A stretch of 64,000 bases of DNA, taken from the NCBI RefSeq assembly GCF_009363855.1, contig NZ_CP045423.1, positions 884,001 to 948,000 on the forward strand, read 5' to 3'. How positions within the stretch are numbered: position 1 is the stretch's first letter; every line of letters starts with the position of its first letter. Made by a program: the position numbers and the translations under genes. Shown here in pieces: positions 9,514 to 17,896 of the stretch. A model generated the notes under the pieces. That model worked only from the letters and a program-made list of their open reading frames with translations, made no database searches and had not been told where the DNA came from. Source of the DNA: Microvirga thermotolerans (GTDB lineage Bacteria > Pseudomonadota > Alphaproteobacteria > Rhizobiales > Beijerinckiaceae).

Positions 9514-10890
9514 GTGCGCAAATACTTCGGAACGGACGGCATCCGCGGCCGCGCCAACGGGGTCATCACGCCGGATCTCGCCCTCAAGGTGGGACAGGCG
9601 GCGGGCCTCATGTTCCAGCGGGGGGACTACCGGCACCGGGTCATCATCGGCAAGGATACCCGCCTGTCCGGCTACATGATCGAGAACGCCCTTGTGGCGG
9701 GCTTCACCTCCGTGGGGATGGACGTGCTCCTCCTCGGGCCGATGCCGACCCCGGCGGTCGCCATGCTGACGCGGTCCATGCGCTGCGACCTCGGCGTCAT
9801 GATCTCCGCCTCCCACAACCCTTACGAGGACAACGGGATCAAGCTCTTCGGCCCGGACGGGTTCAAGCTCAACGACGACGTGGAGCGCGAGATCGAGAGC
9901 CTGATCGATTCCGACCTTTCGCTCCGCCTCGCCGGCTCCTCCCTGCTCGGCCGCGCCAAGCGCATCGAGAGCGCGGATGCCCGCTACATCGAATTCGCCA
10001 AGCGCACCCTGCCGCGCCAGCTCGACCTCGAGGGCATGCGCGTCGTGATCGACTGCGCCAACGGCGCCGGCTACAAGGTCGCTCCCGAGGCGCTGTGGGA
10101 GCTTGGCGCCGAGGTCATGTCCATCGGCGTCGAGCCCAACGGCTTCAACATCAATCACGAGGTCGGCTCCACCGCGCCCGACGCCCTCGTCCACAAGGTG
10201 CGCGAGCTGCGGGCGGACGTGGGCATCGCCCTCGACGGGGATGCCGACCGCGTGCTGATCGTCGACGAGAAGGGCCACAAGGTCGACGGCGACCAGCTCA
10301 TGGCCGTCGTGGCCCGCTCCTGGCAGGAGGACGGACGCCTGTCGCAGGGCGGCATCGTCGCGACCGTCATGTCCAACCTGGGCCTCGAGCGCTTCCTCGG
10401 CGAACTGGGCCTGAGCCTCGTGCGCACCGCGGTGGGCGACCGCTACGTGCTGGAGCACATGCGCGCCCACGGCTTCAACCTCGGCGGCGAGCAGTCCGGC
10501 CACATCATCATGTCGGACTACACCACGACGGGCGACGGCCTCATCGCCGCGCTCCAGCTGCTCGCCGTGGTGAAGCGGCTCGACCGCCCGGTCTCCGAGG
10601 TCTGCCACTGCTTCGAGCCCCTGCCGCAGATCCTCAAGAACGTGCGCTACAAGTCCGGGCAGCCCCTGCAGTCCGAAACCGTGGTCAAGGCCATCGAGGC
10701 CGGGCGCGAGCGCCTGGGCGCCCGGGGCCGCCTCGTCATCCGGCCCTCCGGCACGGAGCCGGTCATCCGCGTCATGGCGGAGGGCGACGACAGCGACCTC
10801 ATCGCCCGGGTGGTGGACGACGTGGTCGACGCGGTGAGCCGCGCCGCGAGCCAGACCCTCGCCGACGCGCCGGTCAAGGGCGCGGCGTAG
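9514..10890 (+). CDS. glmM: Phosphoglucosamine mutase GlmM
   Basis: This 458-aa cytosolic enzyme interconverts glucosamine-6-phosphate and glucosamine-1-phosphate on the way to UDP-GlcNAc. The opening [11 protein letters not shown] is the family N-terminus. The phosphoserine loop [12 protein letters not shown] has the catalytic Ser at residue 100. The metal loop DGDADR and the C-terminal phosphate-binding [12 protein letters not shown] are present. The frame is open from 9400, but the GTG at 9514 is chosen because GGAG at 9501-9504 is well placed and the protein then begins at the conserved N-terminus. Confidence 0.96.
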   Translation: MRKYFGTDGIRGRANGVITPDLALKVGQAAGLMFQRGDYRHRVIIGKDTRLSGYMIENALVAGFTSVGMDVLLLGPMPTPAVAMLTRSMRCDLGVMISASHNPYEDNGIKLFGPDGFKLNDDVEREIESLIDSDLSLRLAGSSLLGRAKRIESADARYIEFAKRTLPRQLDLEGMRVVIDCANGAGYKVAPEALWELGAEVMSIGVEPNGFNINHEVGSTAPDALVHKVRELRADVGIALDGDADRVLIVDEKGHKVDGDQLMAVVARSWQEDGRLSQGGIVATVMSNLGLERFLGELGLSLVRTAVGDRYVLEHMRAHGFNLGGEQSGHIIMSDYTTTGDGLIAALQLLAVVKRLDRPVSEVCHCFEPLPQILKNVRYKSGQPLQSETVVKAIEAGRERLGARGRLVIRPSGTEPVIRVMAEGDDSDLIARVVDDVVDAVSRAASQTLADAPVKGAA

Positions 10891-11029
10891 GATCGCTCTG
10901 CCGCCGTCCCGGCGCCTCAGGCGGCCGCCGGGGCGACACCGCTCGATCCGATCCCTTCTGTTAAGGTTAATCGGCGCTTAACCACTCCGCCTTAGGGTTG
11001 CATCCGCGGTCCTGCCGGACCGGTTTCGG

Positions 11030-11773
11030 ATGGTTCTTCGCGGAGGTTCCCGATTGCGCCGGATTGCGTTTGTCCTGGCGGGCCTGGCCCTGTGTCTCGG
11101 TGCGCCGCCCGCCCGGGCCGTCGACCTGCCGCCCGCCCCGGTGCTCGACGATTCCGACGAGAGCGACGGCGCCGGCTGGTACCTGCGCGGGGATATCGGA
11201 CTCGACGAGCCGGTGCTGCGTCACGGACGCGATGCCGGAACGGCCGACGTGCCGCCCCTGGCCAAGGCGAGGCTCGACCGGGAGACCGCTCTCGGGGCGG
11301 GCATCGGCTACCGGCTGGCCTCCTGGCTCAGGGCCGACCTGACCGTCGACCACCGCTTCGGCGGGCCCTATGAAGGCCGCCGCTTCGGCGTGTCAAGCCT
11401 CGCTTTCGACCGGGCGGACTTCCAGGCCACGACCGTTCTCGTCAACGCCTATCTCGACCTGCCGCTGTGGAGCGGCGTCACGCCCTATCTCGGAGCGGGC
11501 ATCGGGATCGGCCGCAACCGGTTCGACGATGCGGCGCGGTTGGCGGGGGCGGAGGCGGTTCCCCTGCCGTCGGGCACCAGGACCGCTCTCGCCTGGGCGC
11601 TCACGGGTGGCGTCGCCATCGACCTGGCAGATCGGCTCAAGCTGGATCTCGCCTACCGCTACACGCATCTGGGCGGGGCCCGTACCGACCTCGAAGGAGC
11701 GCAGCCGCCGCTCCGCGCGCGGAGCATCGGCACGCAGGAGCTCCGCCTCGGCCTGCGCTACGCATTCCAGTAG
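11030..11773 (+). CDS. Outer-membrane beta-barrel protein (Omp25/31-like)
   Basis: This 247-aa protein has a signal peptide (residues 1-31, ending ARA) followed by VDLPPAPV. The rest alternates short amphipathic strands, for example GWYLRGDIGLDEP, PYLGAGIGIGRNRF and LKLDLAYRYTHLGG, and ends in RLGLRYAFQ. A C-terminal Phe-Gln after an aromatic/hydrophobic strand resembles the outer-membrane insertion signal. It resembles the small Omp25/Omp31-type porin-like proteins of Hyphomicrobiales; substrate or role cannot be read. It is separate from glmM by 139 bases. Confidence 0.72.
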   Translation: MVLRGGSRLRRIAFVLAGLALCLGAPPARAVDLPPAPVLDDSDESDGAGWYLRGDIGLDEPVLRHGRDAGTADVPPLAKARLDRETALGAGIGYRLASWLRADLTVDHRFGGPYEGRRFGVSSLAFDRADFQATTVLVNAYLDLPLWSGVTPYLGAGIGIGRNRFDDAARLAGAEAVPLPSGTRTALAWALTGGVAIDLADRLKLDLAYRYTHLGGARTDLEGAQPPLRARSIGTQELRLGLRYAFQ

Positions 11774-11833
11774 AGCGGCAGAACCTCGGACGTGACCGCG
11801 AACTCACGACCGATGCTCCCAGTTTCCGATCTC

Positions 11834-11879
11834 GAGCATCTTGTCGCGCAAAGCCGGTTCCCACTTTCGCGCGCGATGC
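11834..11879. repeat. REP-like extragenic palindrome
   Basis: GAGCATC at 11834-11840 pairs with GATGCTC at 11873-11879, and TCGCGC at 11844-11849 pairs with GCGCGA at 11869-11874. The central loop contains CCGGTTCCCACTTT. A related core (ACCGGTTCCCGCTTC) appears near 42983. This layout is typical of the short palindromic repeats scattered between genes in Hyphomicrobiales. It sits between the convergent beta-barrel and RND genes. Confidence 0.7.
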
Positions 11880-11891
11880 TCCAGCCGGCGG

Positions 11892-14800
11892 TCATTCCGC
11901 CGGATGTGCGGGCGGGCGGTGCTCGGTCGGGCCGCCCAGCTCCTCTCCGTGCGGACGCAGGCCGGTCTGGGCACGCAGGGTCTCGATCAGGTCGCTCACG
12001 TAGGTGGCGGGCCTGGTATAGCCGCCGATGAGAAGGTAGATCGACGGCACCACGAGAACCGTCAGGAGCGTCGAGAGGGTGACGCCGCCGACGATCACGG
12101 AGCCGATGGCGTTGCGGGCCTCGGCGCCAGCGCCGGAGGACCAGGCGAGGGGGATGGCGCCGCCGATCATGGCGATCGACGTCATCAGGATCGGGCGCAG
12201 GCGCAGCACGGACGCCTCGACCACCGCGTCCCGCACCGTATAGCCGCGCTCGCGCAGCTGGTTCGAGAACTCGACGATGAGGATGCCGTTCTTCGTCATG
12301 AGGCCGATGAGCAGGATCATGCCGATCTGGCTGTAGATGTTGAGGGACTGACCCGTCAGCGCCAGCGCCGCCAGCCCGCCGGTGACGGCCAGCGGCACGG
12401 TGAGCATGATGATGAACGGGTTGATCCAGCTCTCGAACTGGGCCGCCAGCACCAGGAAGACCACGAGCAGCGCCATGCCGAACGTGACGTAGATCGCGTT
12501 GGAGGATTCGCGGAAGTCTTTCGACTGGCCGGTGTAGCCGATCCGCGCCTCCGCGGGCAGGTTTTCCTGCACGATCCGTTCGAGGGCGTCGAGGCCCTCG
12601 CCGATCGACACGCCGGGGCGAAGGGACGACTGGATCGTGATGGAGCGCAGCCGGTCGAAGCGGTTGAGCGTCTGCGGCGCCGCGGTCTCGGCGAGGGTCA
12701 CGAAGGAGGAGAGGGGCACGAGATCGCCGTTCGCGGCGCGGATGAAGGTGTTGGTCAGGTCGTTCGGCGTCGCCCTGTCCTCGGGGCGGCCGCGGATGAT
12801 GACCCCGTATTCCTCGCCGCGGCTGACGAAGGTCGAGATCTCGGTCTCGCCGAACATCAGCTCCAGGGTGCGGCCGATATCCTCCACCGAAACGCCGAGG
12901 TCGGCGGCGCGGGCGCGGTCGATGCGCACGCGGATGTCGGGCTGCGACTCCTTGTAGTTGGAATCCATGTTGACGAAGAGCCCGGTCTCCTGGGCCTTCT
13001 GCATCACGATGTCCCGCCACTGCCGCAGGGTGTCGTAGTCGGGCCCGCCGAGCACGAACTGGATCGGCTGCGACAGGCCGCGCTGGCCGAGGGAGCCCGG
13101 GTTGATGGGGAAGGCGCGGGCGCCGGGGAAGTTGGAGACCTTGCCGAACAGCTCCTGGGTCAGCTGCTGCTGCTTCATGGTGCGCTTGTCCCAGGGGACG
13201 AGGCGCACGATGATGATGCCGGAATTGACCGGCGAGGGCCGCGCGAAGCCGGGCGCGACCTGGCTCGTGATCGAGGCGACGATGCCCTTGTCCCGGTAGG
13301 GGATGATCTGCCGCTCGACCTCCTTCACCCGCTCGCGGGTGTAGTCGAGGCTCGCGCCCTCGGGCGCGCTGATCTGCACGATGATCGCACCCCGGTCCTC
13401 GGTCGGCGCGAACTCCTGCGGAATCATCTGGAACAGGCCGTAAGCCGCGAAGGACACGGCGACACCCATGGCGAGGATCACCAGCGGCGCGTTGAGGGCC
13501 TTCGAGAGGAGGCGGCGGTAGGCGTTGTTCATGCCCGTGAAGAACGGCTCCGTCATCGTCTGGATGCGGCCGTGGGCCGGCACCATCAGCTTGGAGCAGA
13601 GCATGGGCGTGAGCGTCCGGGCCACCACGCCGGAGAAGAAGATCGCCGCGGCGAGGGTGATGGCGAACTCGCGGAACAGCTTGCCGGTGTTGCCGGTCAT
13701 GAAGGCCAGCGGCACGAACACGGCCATGAGCGTCGCCGTGGTGGCGATCACCGCGAACCCGATCTCCCGCGCTCCGTCGAAGGAGGCGAGGAGCGGCGGC
13801 TGCCCCTCCTCGATGCGCCGGTGGACGTTCTCGATCTCCACGATGGCGTCGTCCACCACGATGCCGATGGCGAGCACGATGGCGAGCAGCGTCAGCACGT
13901 TCACCGAGGCGTTGAAGTAGCTCATCACCATGAAGGCGGCGATGATGGAGACGGGAATCGCCACCATGGCGACGATGGTGGACCGCCAGTCGCGCAGGAA
14001 CAGCAGGATCACCAGGACGACGAGGATGAGGCCCTCCACCAGCGTGCGCAGCACGCCGTTGATCGACGCGCTGATGAACTGGCTCTCGTCGTAGGACACC
14101 TCCGCCGCGGTTCCTGGCGGCAGGGACTCGTTCAGCTTGGCGAGCTCCGCGCGCACGTCGTTGGCCACGGAGAGCGTGTTGGCGGTGGACTGGCGCACGA
14201 TGCCAATGCCGACGGCGGTCTTGCCCGAGTCGTAGAACTCGAAGCGCGTGTCCTGCGCGCCCACCTCGACCTTCGCCACCTCGCCGAGACGGACGAGGTG
14301 GCCGTTCTTGTTGGAGACGATGACCTGCTCGAAGTCGCGCGGAGAGGCGAGGCGGGAATCGGTCTTCACCGTGAACTCGCGCTGAAGGGATTCGATGCGC
14401 CCGCCCGGCAGCTCCACGTTCTGCTTCTTGATGGCGCTCTCCAGGTCCTGGACCGTGAGGTTGCGGGCGGCGAGCGCCGCCCGGTCGACCCAGATCCGCA
14501 TGGCATAGCGCCGCTCGCCGGCGAGGTAGACGTTGGCGACGCCCGGAACCGTGGAGAGCCGGTCCACGTAGACGCGCTTGAGGAAGTCGCTCAGCTCCAG
14601 CGCGTCGTAGGTGGTGGAGGTGACGCTGATCCACATGATCGCGGAGGCGTTGTCGTCCACCTTGCGGATGACCGGCTGATCGACTCCGTCGGGCAGGCGC
14701 CCCACGACCCGGAACACCGCGTCGCGCACGTCGGAGGTCGCGCCTTCCGGATCCCGCGACACGTCGAACTCGATGGAGACGGAGGAGCGCTCGTTCTGGC

Positions 14801-15050
14801 TCTGCGAGTTGATCTGCCGGATGCCCTCGATGCCGGCGACGGCGCCTTCGATCACCTCCGTCACGCGGCTTTCGATCACCTCGTTGGACGCGCCGCGATA
14901 GATCGTCGAGACGGACACGACGGGCCGGTCGACGCTCGGATATTCCCGCACCGGCAGGTTGATGAGCGAGGCGAGGCCGCCCACGACCAGCAGCAGGCTG
15001 ACCACGACGGCGAAGACGGGACGGCGGATGAAGAGGTCGGAAACCTGCAT
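11892..15050 (-). CDS. RND efflux transporter permease (AcrB/MdtB-type)
   Basis: This 1052-aa inner-membrane protein opens with the family signature MQVSDLFIRRPVFA. It has the usual 12-helix plan: helix 1 at about 10-30, a large periplasmic loop, helices 2-6 at about 335-540, a second loop, and helices 8-12 at about 865-1030. IVVDDAIVEIENVHR in helix 4 carries the tandem Asp proton-relay residues. It exports amphipathic compounds by proton exchange together with the adaptor encoded 92 bases upstream and an outer-membrane channel not found here. Substrates cannot be predicted. Confidence 0.93.
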   Translation of the reverse strand: MQVSDLFIRRPVFAVVVSLLLVVGGLASLINLPVREYPSVDRPVVSVSTIYRGASNEVIESRVTEVIEGAVAGIEGIRQINSQSQNERSSVSIEFDVSRDPEGATSDVRDAVFRVVGRLPDGVDQPVIRKVDDNASAIMWISVTSTTYDALELSDFLKRVYVDRLSTVPGVANVYLAGERRYAMRIWVDRAALAARNLTVQDLESAIKKQNVELPGGRIESLQREFTVKTDSRLASPRDFEQVIVSNKNGHLVRLGEVAKVEVGAQDTRFEFYDSGKTAVGIGIVRQSTANTLSVANDVRAELAKLNESLPPGTAAEVSYDESQFISASINGVLRTLVEGLILVVLVILLFLRDWRSTIVAMVAIPVSIIAAFMVMSYFNASVNVLTLLAIVLAIGIVVDDAIVEIENVHRRIEEGQPPLLASFDGAREIGFAVIATTATLMAVFVPLAFMTGNTGKLFREFAITLAAAIFFSGVVARTLTPMLCSKLMVPAHGRIQTMTEPFFTGMNNAYRRLLSKALNAPLVILAMGVAVSFAAYGLFQMIPQEFAPTEDRGAIIVQISAPEGASLDYTRERVKEVERQIIPYRDKGIVASITSQVAPGFARPSPVNSGIIIVRLVPWDKRTMKQQQLTQELFGKVSNFPGARAFPINPGSLGQRGLSQPIQFVLGGPDYDTLRQWRDIVMQKAQETGLFVNMDSNYKESQPDIRVRIDRARAADLGVSVEDIGRTLELMFGETEISTFVSRGEEYGVIIRGRPEDRATPNDLTNTFIRAANGDLVPLSSFVTLAETAAPQTLNRFDRLRSITIQSSLRPGVSIGEGLDALERIVQENLPAEARIGYTGQSKDFRESSNAIYVTFGMALLVVFLVLAAQFESWINPFIIMLTVPLAVTGGLAALALTGQSLNIYSQIGMILLIGLMTKNGILIVEFSNQLRERGYTVRDAVVEASVLRLRPILMTSIAMIGGAIPLAWSSGAGAEARNAIGSVIVGGVTLSTLLTVLVVPSIYLLIGGYTRPATYVSDLIETLRAQTGLRPHGEELGGPTEHRPPAHPAE

Positions 15051-15142
15051 GGCCCTATCGAGTCCGGCTGATGTCGGGATGGCCTGAGCGGGAAGCCTCC
15101 TTCACGCCCGCCGCCCCGGACAGAAATGGCATCGTCGTTCCC

Positions 15143-16417
15143 TCAGTTGCGCTCCGCGGCCGCGGCGGTGCCGATGGCCTGCGGGAGGTTGAGCGAGCTG
15201 CGCGAGGGCTGCTCCCGATTTCCGGGAGGCGGCTGCTGCGGCTGGGGCGCCGGCGCGGAGCCGGCGGGCCGTGCGACGACCTCCTGGCCGGGGCGCACGC
15301 GCTGGACGCCGAGCACGACGATGGTCTCGCCCGCCCTGAGGCCGTCGACGATCTCCACCTTCCCGTTCTGGCGCTGTCCGATGGTGACGATGCGGCGCTC
15401 GACCTTGCCGTCCTTCACCGGATAGACGAGCTGGCGCAGGCCCTCGCTGACGATGGCCTCCTCTGGCACGATCACCGCGTCGTCCTTCGTCGTCACCTCC
15501 AGGGTGACGGACAGGAACATGCCGGGCTTGAGCGCCTCGTCCGGGTTGTCGAAATCCGCGGTCAGGCGCACGGTCCGCGTGGTCGGGTCGACCCGGGTGT
15601 CGATGGTCGAGACCGCGCCCTTGAAGATCCGACCCTTGTAGGCCGGGGAGGTGGCGTTCACCGCCTGGCCGGGCTTGAGGCGTCCGAGGAGGTTCTCCGG
15701 CACGGCGAAGTCGAGCCTCACCCTGGACAGGTCGTCGAGGGTCGTGATGCGGGTGCCGGGAGAGATGAAGGCGCCGAGGGACACCGCGCGGGTGCCGACC
15801 CGGCCCGCGAAGGGGGCGCGGATCGTCAGGTCCTCGAGGCGCGCTTCCGCGGCCTTGCGCTGGGCCTGGGCGGAGGCGATGGCGCCTTCGAGGGACTTCA
15901 CCTGGGCGGTCAGGTCCTCCACCTGGGCGCCCGTTCCGGCGCCGGTGCGGTTGAGCGCCTGGGCACGCTCCAGCTTGATCGCCACCTCGTTCCGCTGCGC
16001 GATGGCGCGGTTCGTCTCCGCGATGGCCTGCTCGATCTCGGCCTTGCGCTCCGCCGCGTCGAGCTGCACGAGCATGTTGCCGGCCTTGACCTTCTGGCCC
16101 TCCTCGAAGCCGATCTCGGCGATCACGCCGGCGATCTTCGCGGTCACGGTGATGGATTCATAGGCGCGGACGGTGCCCACCGACTCGCGGGTCTCGACGA
16201 TCCGTCCCGTCCCGACCGTGCTCACCTCGACGGTGGGCGGGCCCGGGGGGCCGCCGCGTCCGCCCCGCCCGGACCGGGCCGCAGGGTCCTCCGCCTTCGC
16301 GAAATAGGCGCCGACGAGCGGCGCCTTCGCGAGATGGCCGCCCTGATAGGCGTACCAGCCGCCAAACCCTGCTGCCCCCAGCACGGCAATGACGGCGAGC
16401 TGACGGGACACACGCAT
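15143..16417 (-). CDS. RND efflux periplasmic adaptor (membrane fusion protein)
   Basis: This 424-aa protein has an N-terminal membrane anchor (about residues 5-22). Lipoyl/barrel-sandwich halves flank an alpha-helical hairpin, with VTAKIAGVIAEIGFEEGQKV at about 91-110 and IRAPFAGRVGTRAVSLGAFI near 199. A beta-barrel and membrane-proximal domain follow. The C-terminus is Pro/Gln-rich. It bridges the RND permease to the outer-membrane channel. The order adaptor then permease on the minus strand is the normal RND operon. No regulator gene is adjacent, but palindromes lie upstream of its start. Confidence 0.92.
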   Translation of the reverse strand: MRVSRQLAVIAVLGAAGFGGWYAYQGGHLAKAPLVGAYFAKAEDPAARSGRGGRGGPPGPPTVEVSTVGTGRIVETRESVGTVRAYESITVTAKIAGVIAEIGFEEGQKVKAGNMLVQLDAAERKAEIEQAIAETNRAIAQRNEVAIKLERAQALNRTGAGTGAQVEDLTAQVKSLEGAIASAQAQRKAAEARLEDLTIRAPFAGRVGTRAVSLGAFISPGTRITTLDDLSRVRLDFAVPENLLGRLKPGQAVNATSPAYKGRIFKGAVSTIDTRVDPTTRTVRLTADFDNPDEALKPGMFLSVTLEVTTKDDAVIVPEEAIVSEGLRQLVYPVKDGKVERRIVTIGQRQNGKVEIVDGLRAGETIVVLGVQRVRPGQEVVARPAGSAPAPQPQQPPPGNREQPSRSSLNLPQAIGTAAAAERN

Positions 16418-16507
16418 GCTCGCTCCTGTGACGGTTTTTCTGGCGGAGTTCCTAGCACATTACGGGCCAAGCCCCGCCACCATAGCGCAGGGCACACGGA
16501 ATTTTGT

Positions 16508-16523
16508 ATTACGATTTCGTAAT
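16508..16523. promoter_or_regulatory. Perfect palindrome upstream of RND operon (operator candidate)
   Basis: ATTACGA-TT-TCGTAAT is a perfect 7-bp inverted repeat with a 2-bp centre. It lies 91 bases upstream of the adaptor start and inside the AT-rich part of the divergent region. Its size and position suit a TetR/MarR-type operator. No such regulator is encoded next to it, so the binding protein would act in trans. Confidence 0.45.
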
Positions 16524-16582
16524 CTGCCGCTCTCCGAAAGTCTCGCTCCCATCGGCTCCGATCCAAGGAGGCTTGATAGTGT

Positions 16583-16608
16583 CCATGTTATGTTCCGACA
16601 ATACATGG
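16583..16608. promoter_or_regulatory. 26-bp imperfect palindrome upstream of toxin-like gene
   Basis: Left arm CCATGTTATGT (16583-16593) and right arm ACAATACATGG (16598-16608) match at 9 of 11 positions around the centre TCCG. It lies just 11 bases before the GTG of the toxin-like gene and 166 bases upstream of the RND adaptor start, so it could control either. Confidence 0.4.
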
Positions 16609-16618
16609 ATGTTTCGGA

Positions 16619-17394
16619 GTGTCGGAATTGCCTTATGACTTTTCCCATTCGCAGATGCGGGAATTGCCGGGCGCCCGCGAGGCCTTCGCGGCCGCTCAGC
16701 TGGAGCTGGGATCCCTCCGGATATCCCTGGCCTTGAGGCGGTTCAACCCGGCCCAGCCGCACGTCCCCGCCGGCCATCCGGATGGCGGACAGCGGACCGA
16801 TGGGGGCGGTTCCGCCCCTGTCGAGCCCGTGTCCCCGCGCCCGGGAGGGGGCGGGGCACGCGTCATCCGTGGCCGGACTTACGAGACGACGCCGGCGCAG
16901 GAAGTGCGCCTCGACGTGTCGGCGGCACATGCCCGCGCGCTCGTGCGGGAGGTGCAGAGACACGATCCCAACTGGCGCCCGAGGCCGAGCATCTACGAAG
17001 GAGTCGAGGGCGAGATCCTGGCGAACGAATCCGCAGCCTTACAGGCGGCCTTACAGGCGGCAGCGCGGCTGAGGGAACTGGGCAGGCCAGAGCCTGTCCG
17101 GGGACCGATGGAGGAAATCCTCATGCCCAACGGGCAGCATGTCGGGATGCGGTACAGGGGCATGGACGAAACAACACGTACGGTGACTCCGCTGAAATTC
17201 AACGAGCTGCTGGAAGCTCTTACACCGGGCTCGCAAATGGTCCGGTCGCCTGTGGGATATAGCGGCCTTTAGTGCCGGCGTCCGGACGGGTCCGTCTTTG
17301 GAGTGAGACGGAGCGAGGACCATGGCATCACGATTGATGTCATTCAGAACAATCATCCCGATGTTGTTAATGGATAAAGGTGCACCAGAAATGA
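16619..17394 (+). pseudogene. Polymorphic-toxin-like gene broken by a stop and a frameshift
   Basis: The intact part is 217 codons from a GTG at 16619 to a TAG at 17270-17272. Its N-terminal half holds the motif VPAGHPDGGQRT (residues 49-60). A linker with DPNWRPRPSIYE follows (117-128), and then a domain starting near PNGQHVGMRYRG. The same frame stays open past the TAG for 34 codons (CRRPDGSVFGVRRSEDHG and onward) to TAA 17375-17377. Reading one base shifted there gives IKVHQK and a TGA at 17392-17394 that overlaps the ATG of the next gene as ATGA. A single base change (TGG to TAG) and a 1-base loss therefore explain the present state. From memory, the C-terminal pattern resembles alphaproteobacterial secreted toxin domains; no search was possible. 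Alternative: a genuine 217-aa protein. Confidence 0.6.
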
Positions 17395-17777
17395 CAACGG
17401 AAGAACCTAAACACCTCAGGTATGGCCGTCCCATGAGCGAATGGATCAAGATGGTGGCCAACGAACTTCCCGTCGACGCGGTCGGGATGTGGCGGATCGT
17501 GCCGGGTGGCCGCATTGGCTTCGGCCTCGAAGGCGAGGCGCTGACCGATTATGTCCGGCGCTGCATCGCCGAGCTGCTGTCGTGCGGCGCGGTGCCGGTC
17601 GTGGGTGGCGGGCTGGAAGGCGAGCACGAGTGGATCGCGCAGCCGCAATACGGTTCGACACCGGACGAGATCGTCGAGAACGTGGTGCGCGAATGGCTCG
17701 CCAACGGCGCCAGGGACGAGGATCCCGGCGGCCTGTGGTTCGCCCGGCGGGAGCGGGCCTGGTTCCCGCCTTCCTGA
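17391..17777 (+). CDS. Small hypothetical protein, likely immunity partner of the toxin-like gene
   Basis: This 128-aa soluble protein has no signal peptide or membrane segment. Readable blocks are WRIVPGGRIGFGLEGEALTD, YVRRCIAELLSCGAVPV and EIVENVVREWLANGARDEDPGG. I do not know a named family for it. The ATG at 17391 is preferred over an in-frame ATG at 17322, because AAAGG (17376-17380) precedes it and it overlaps, as ATGA, the TGA that would end the repaired toxin-like gene. That coupling, the small acidic soluble product and the intact frame suggest an immunity protein. Function is inferred from context only. Confidence 0.6.
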   Translation: MTTEEPKHLRYGRPMSEWIKMVANELPVDAVGMWRIVPGGRIGFGLEGEALTDYVRRCIAELLSCGAVPVVGGGLEGEHEWIAQPQYGSTPDEIVENVVREWLANGARDEDPGGLWFARRERAWFPPS

Positions 17778-17811
17778 GACGTGTCGTCCGGAGGGACGTC
17801 GCCGAATTGTC

Positions 17812-17840
17812 TTGACTGGCCGGGGCCGCTCCCGCATACC
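17812..17840 (+). promoter_or_regulatory. Sigma-70 type promoter of serC
   Basis: TTGACT (17812-17817) and CATACC (17835-17840) are separated by 17 bases. Transcription would begin near 17847, immediately ahead of the serC leader hairpins, which supports the assignment. Confidence 0.6.
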
Positions 17841-17850
17841 TGTCGGCGGG

Positions 17851-17893
17851 ACACCTCTCCCCAACGAGAGGCGCCCATCTGCAAGGATGGAAC
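17851..17893 (+). ncRNA. serC leader RNA motif
   Basis: Two hairpins lie directly before serC. The first is CCTCTC/GAGAGG (arms 17854-17859 and 17866-17871, loop CCCAAC). The second is CCATC/GATGG (arms 17875-17879 and 17886-17890, loop TGCAAG). The start codon follows at 17897. This arrangement matches the serC motif described upstream of serC-serA in alphaproteobacteria, thought to be a cis-regulatory RNA with unknown ligand. The second hairpin could cover the GGATGG stretch that would serve as ribosome site. Confidence 0.75.
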
Positions 17894-17896
17894 GAC

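Noticed and set aside
11841..15071. 1076-aa plus-strand open frame opposite the RND permease
   Set aside because: Shadow of the permease; the product is Asp/Glu/His/Arg-rich without any domain.
16619..17272. Programmed read-through or recoding of the TAG at 17270
   Set aside because: Read-through alone would end at TAA 17375 without the IKVHQK end; a second, independent frame lesion makes decay the simpler explanation.
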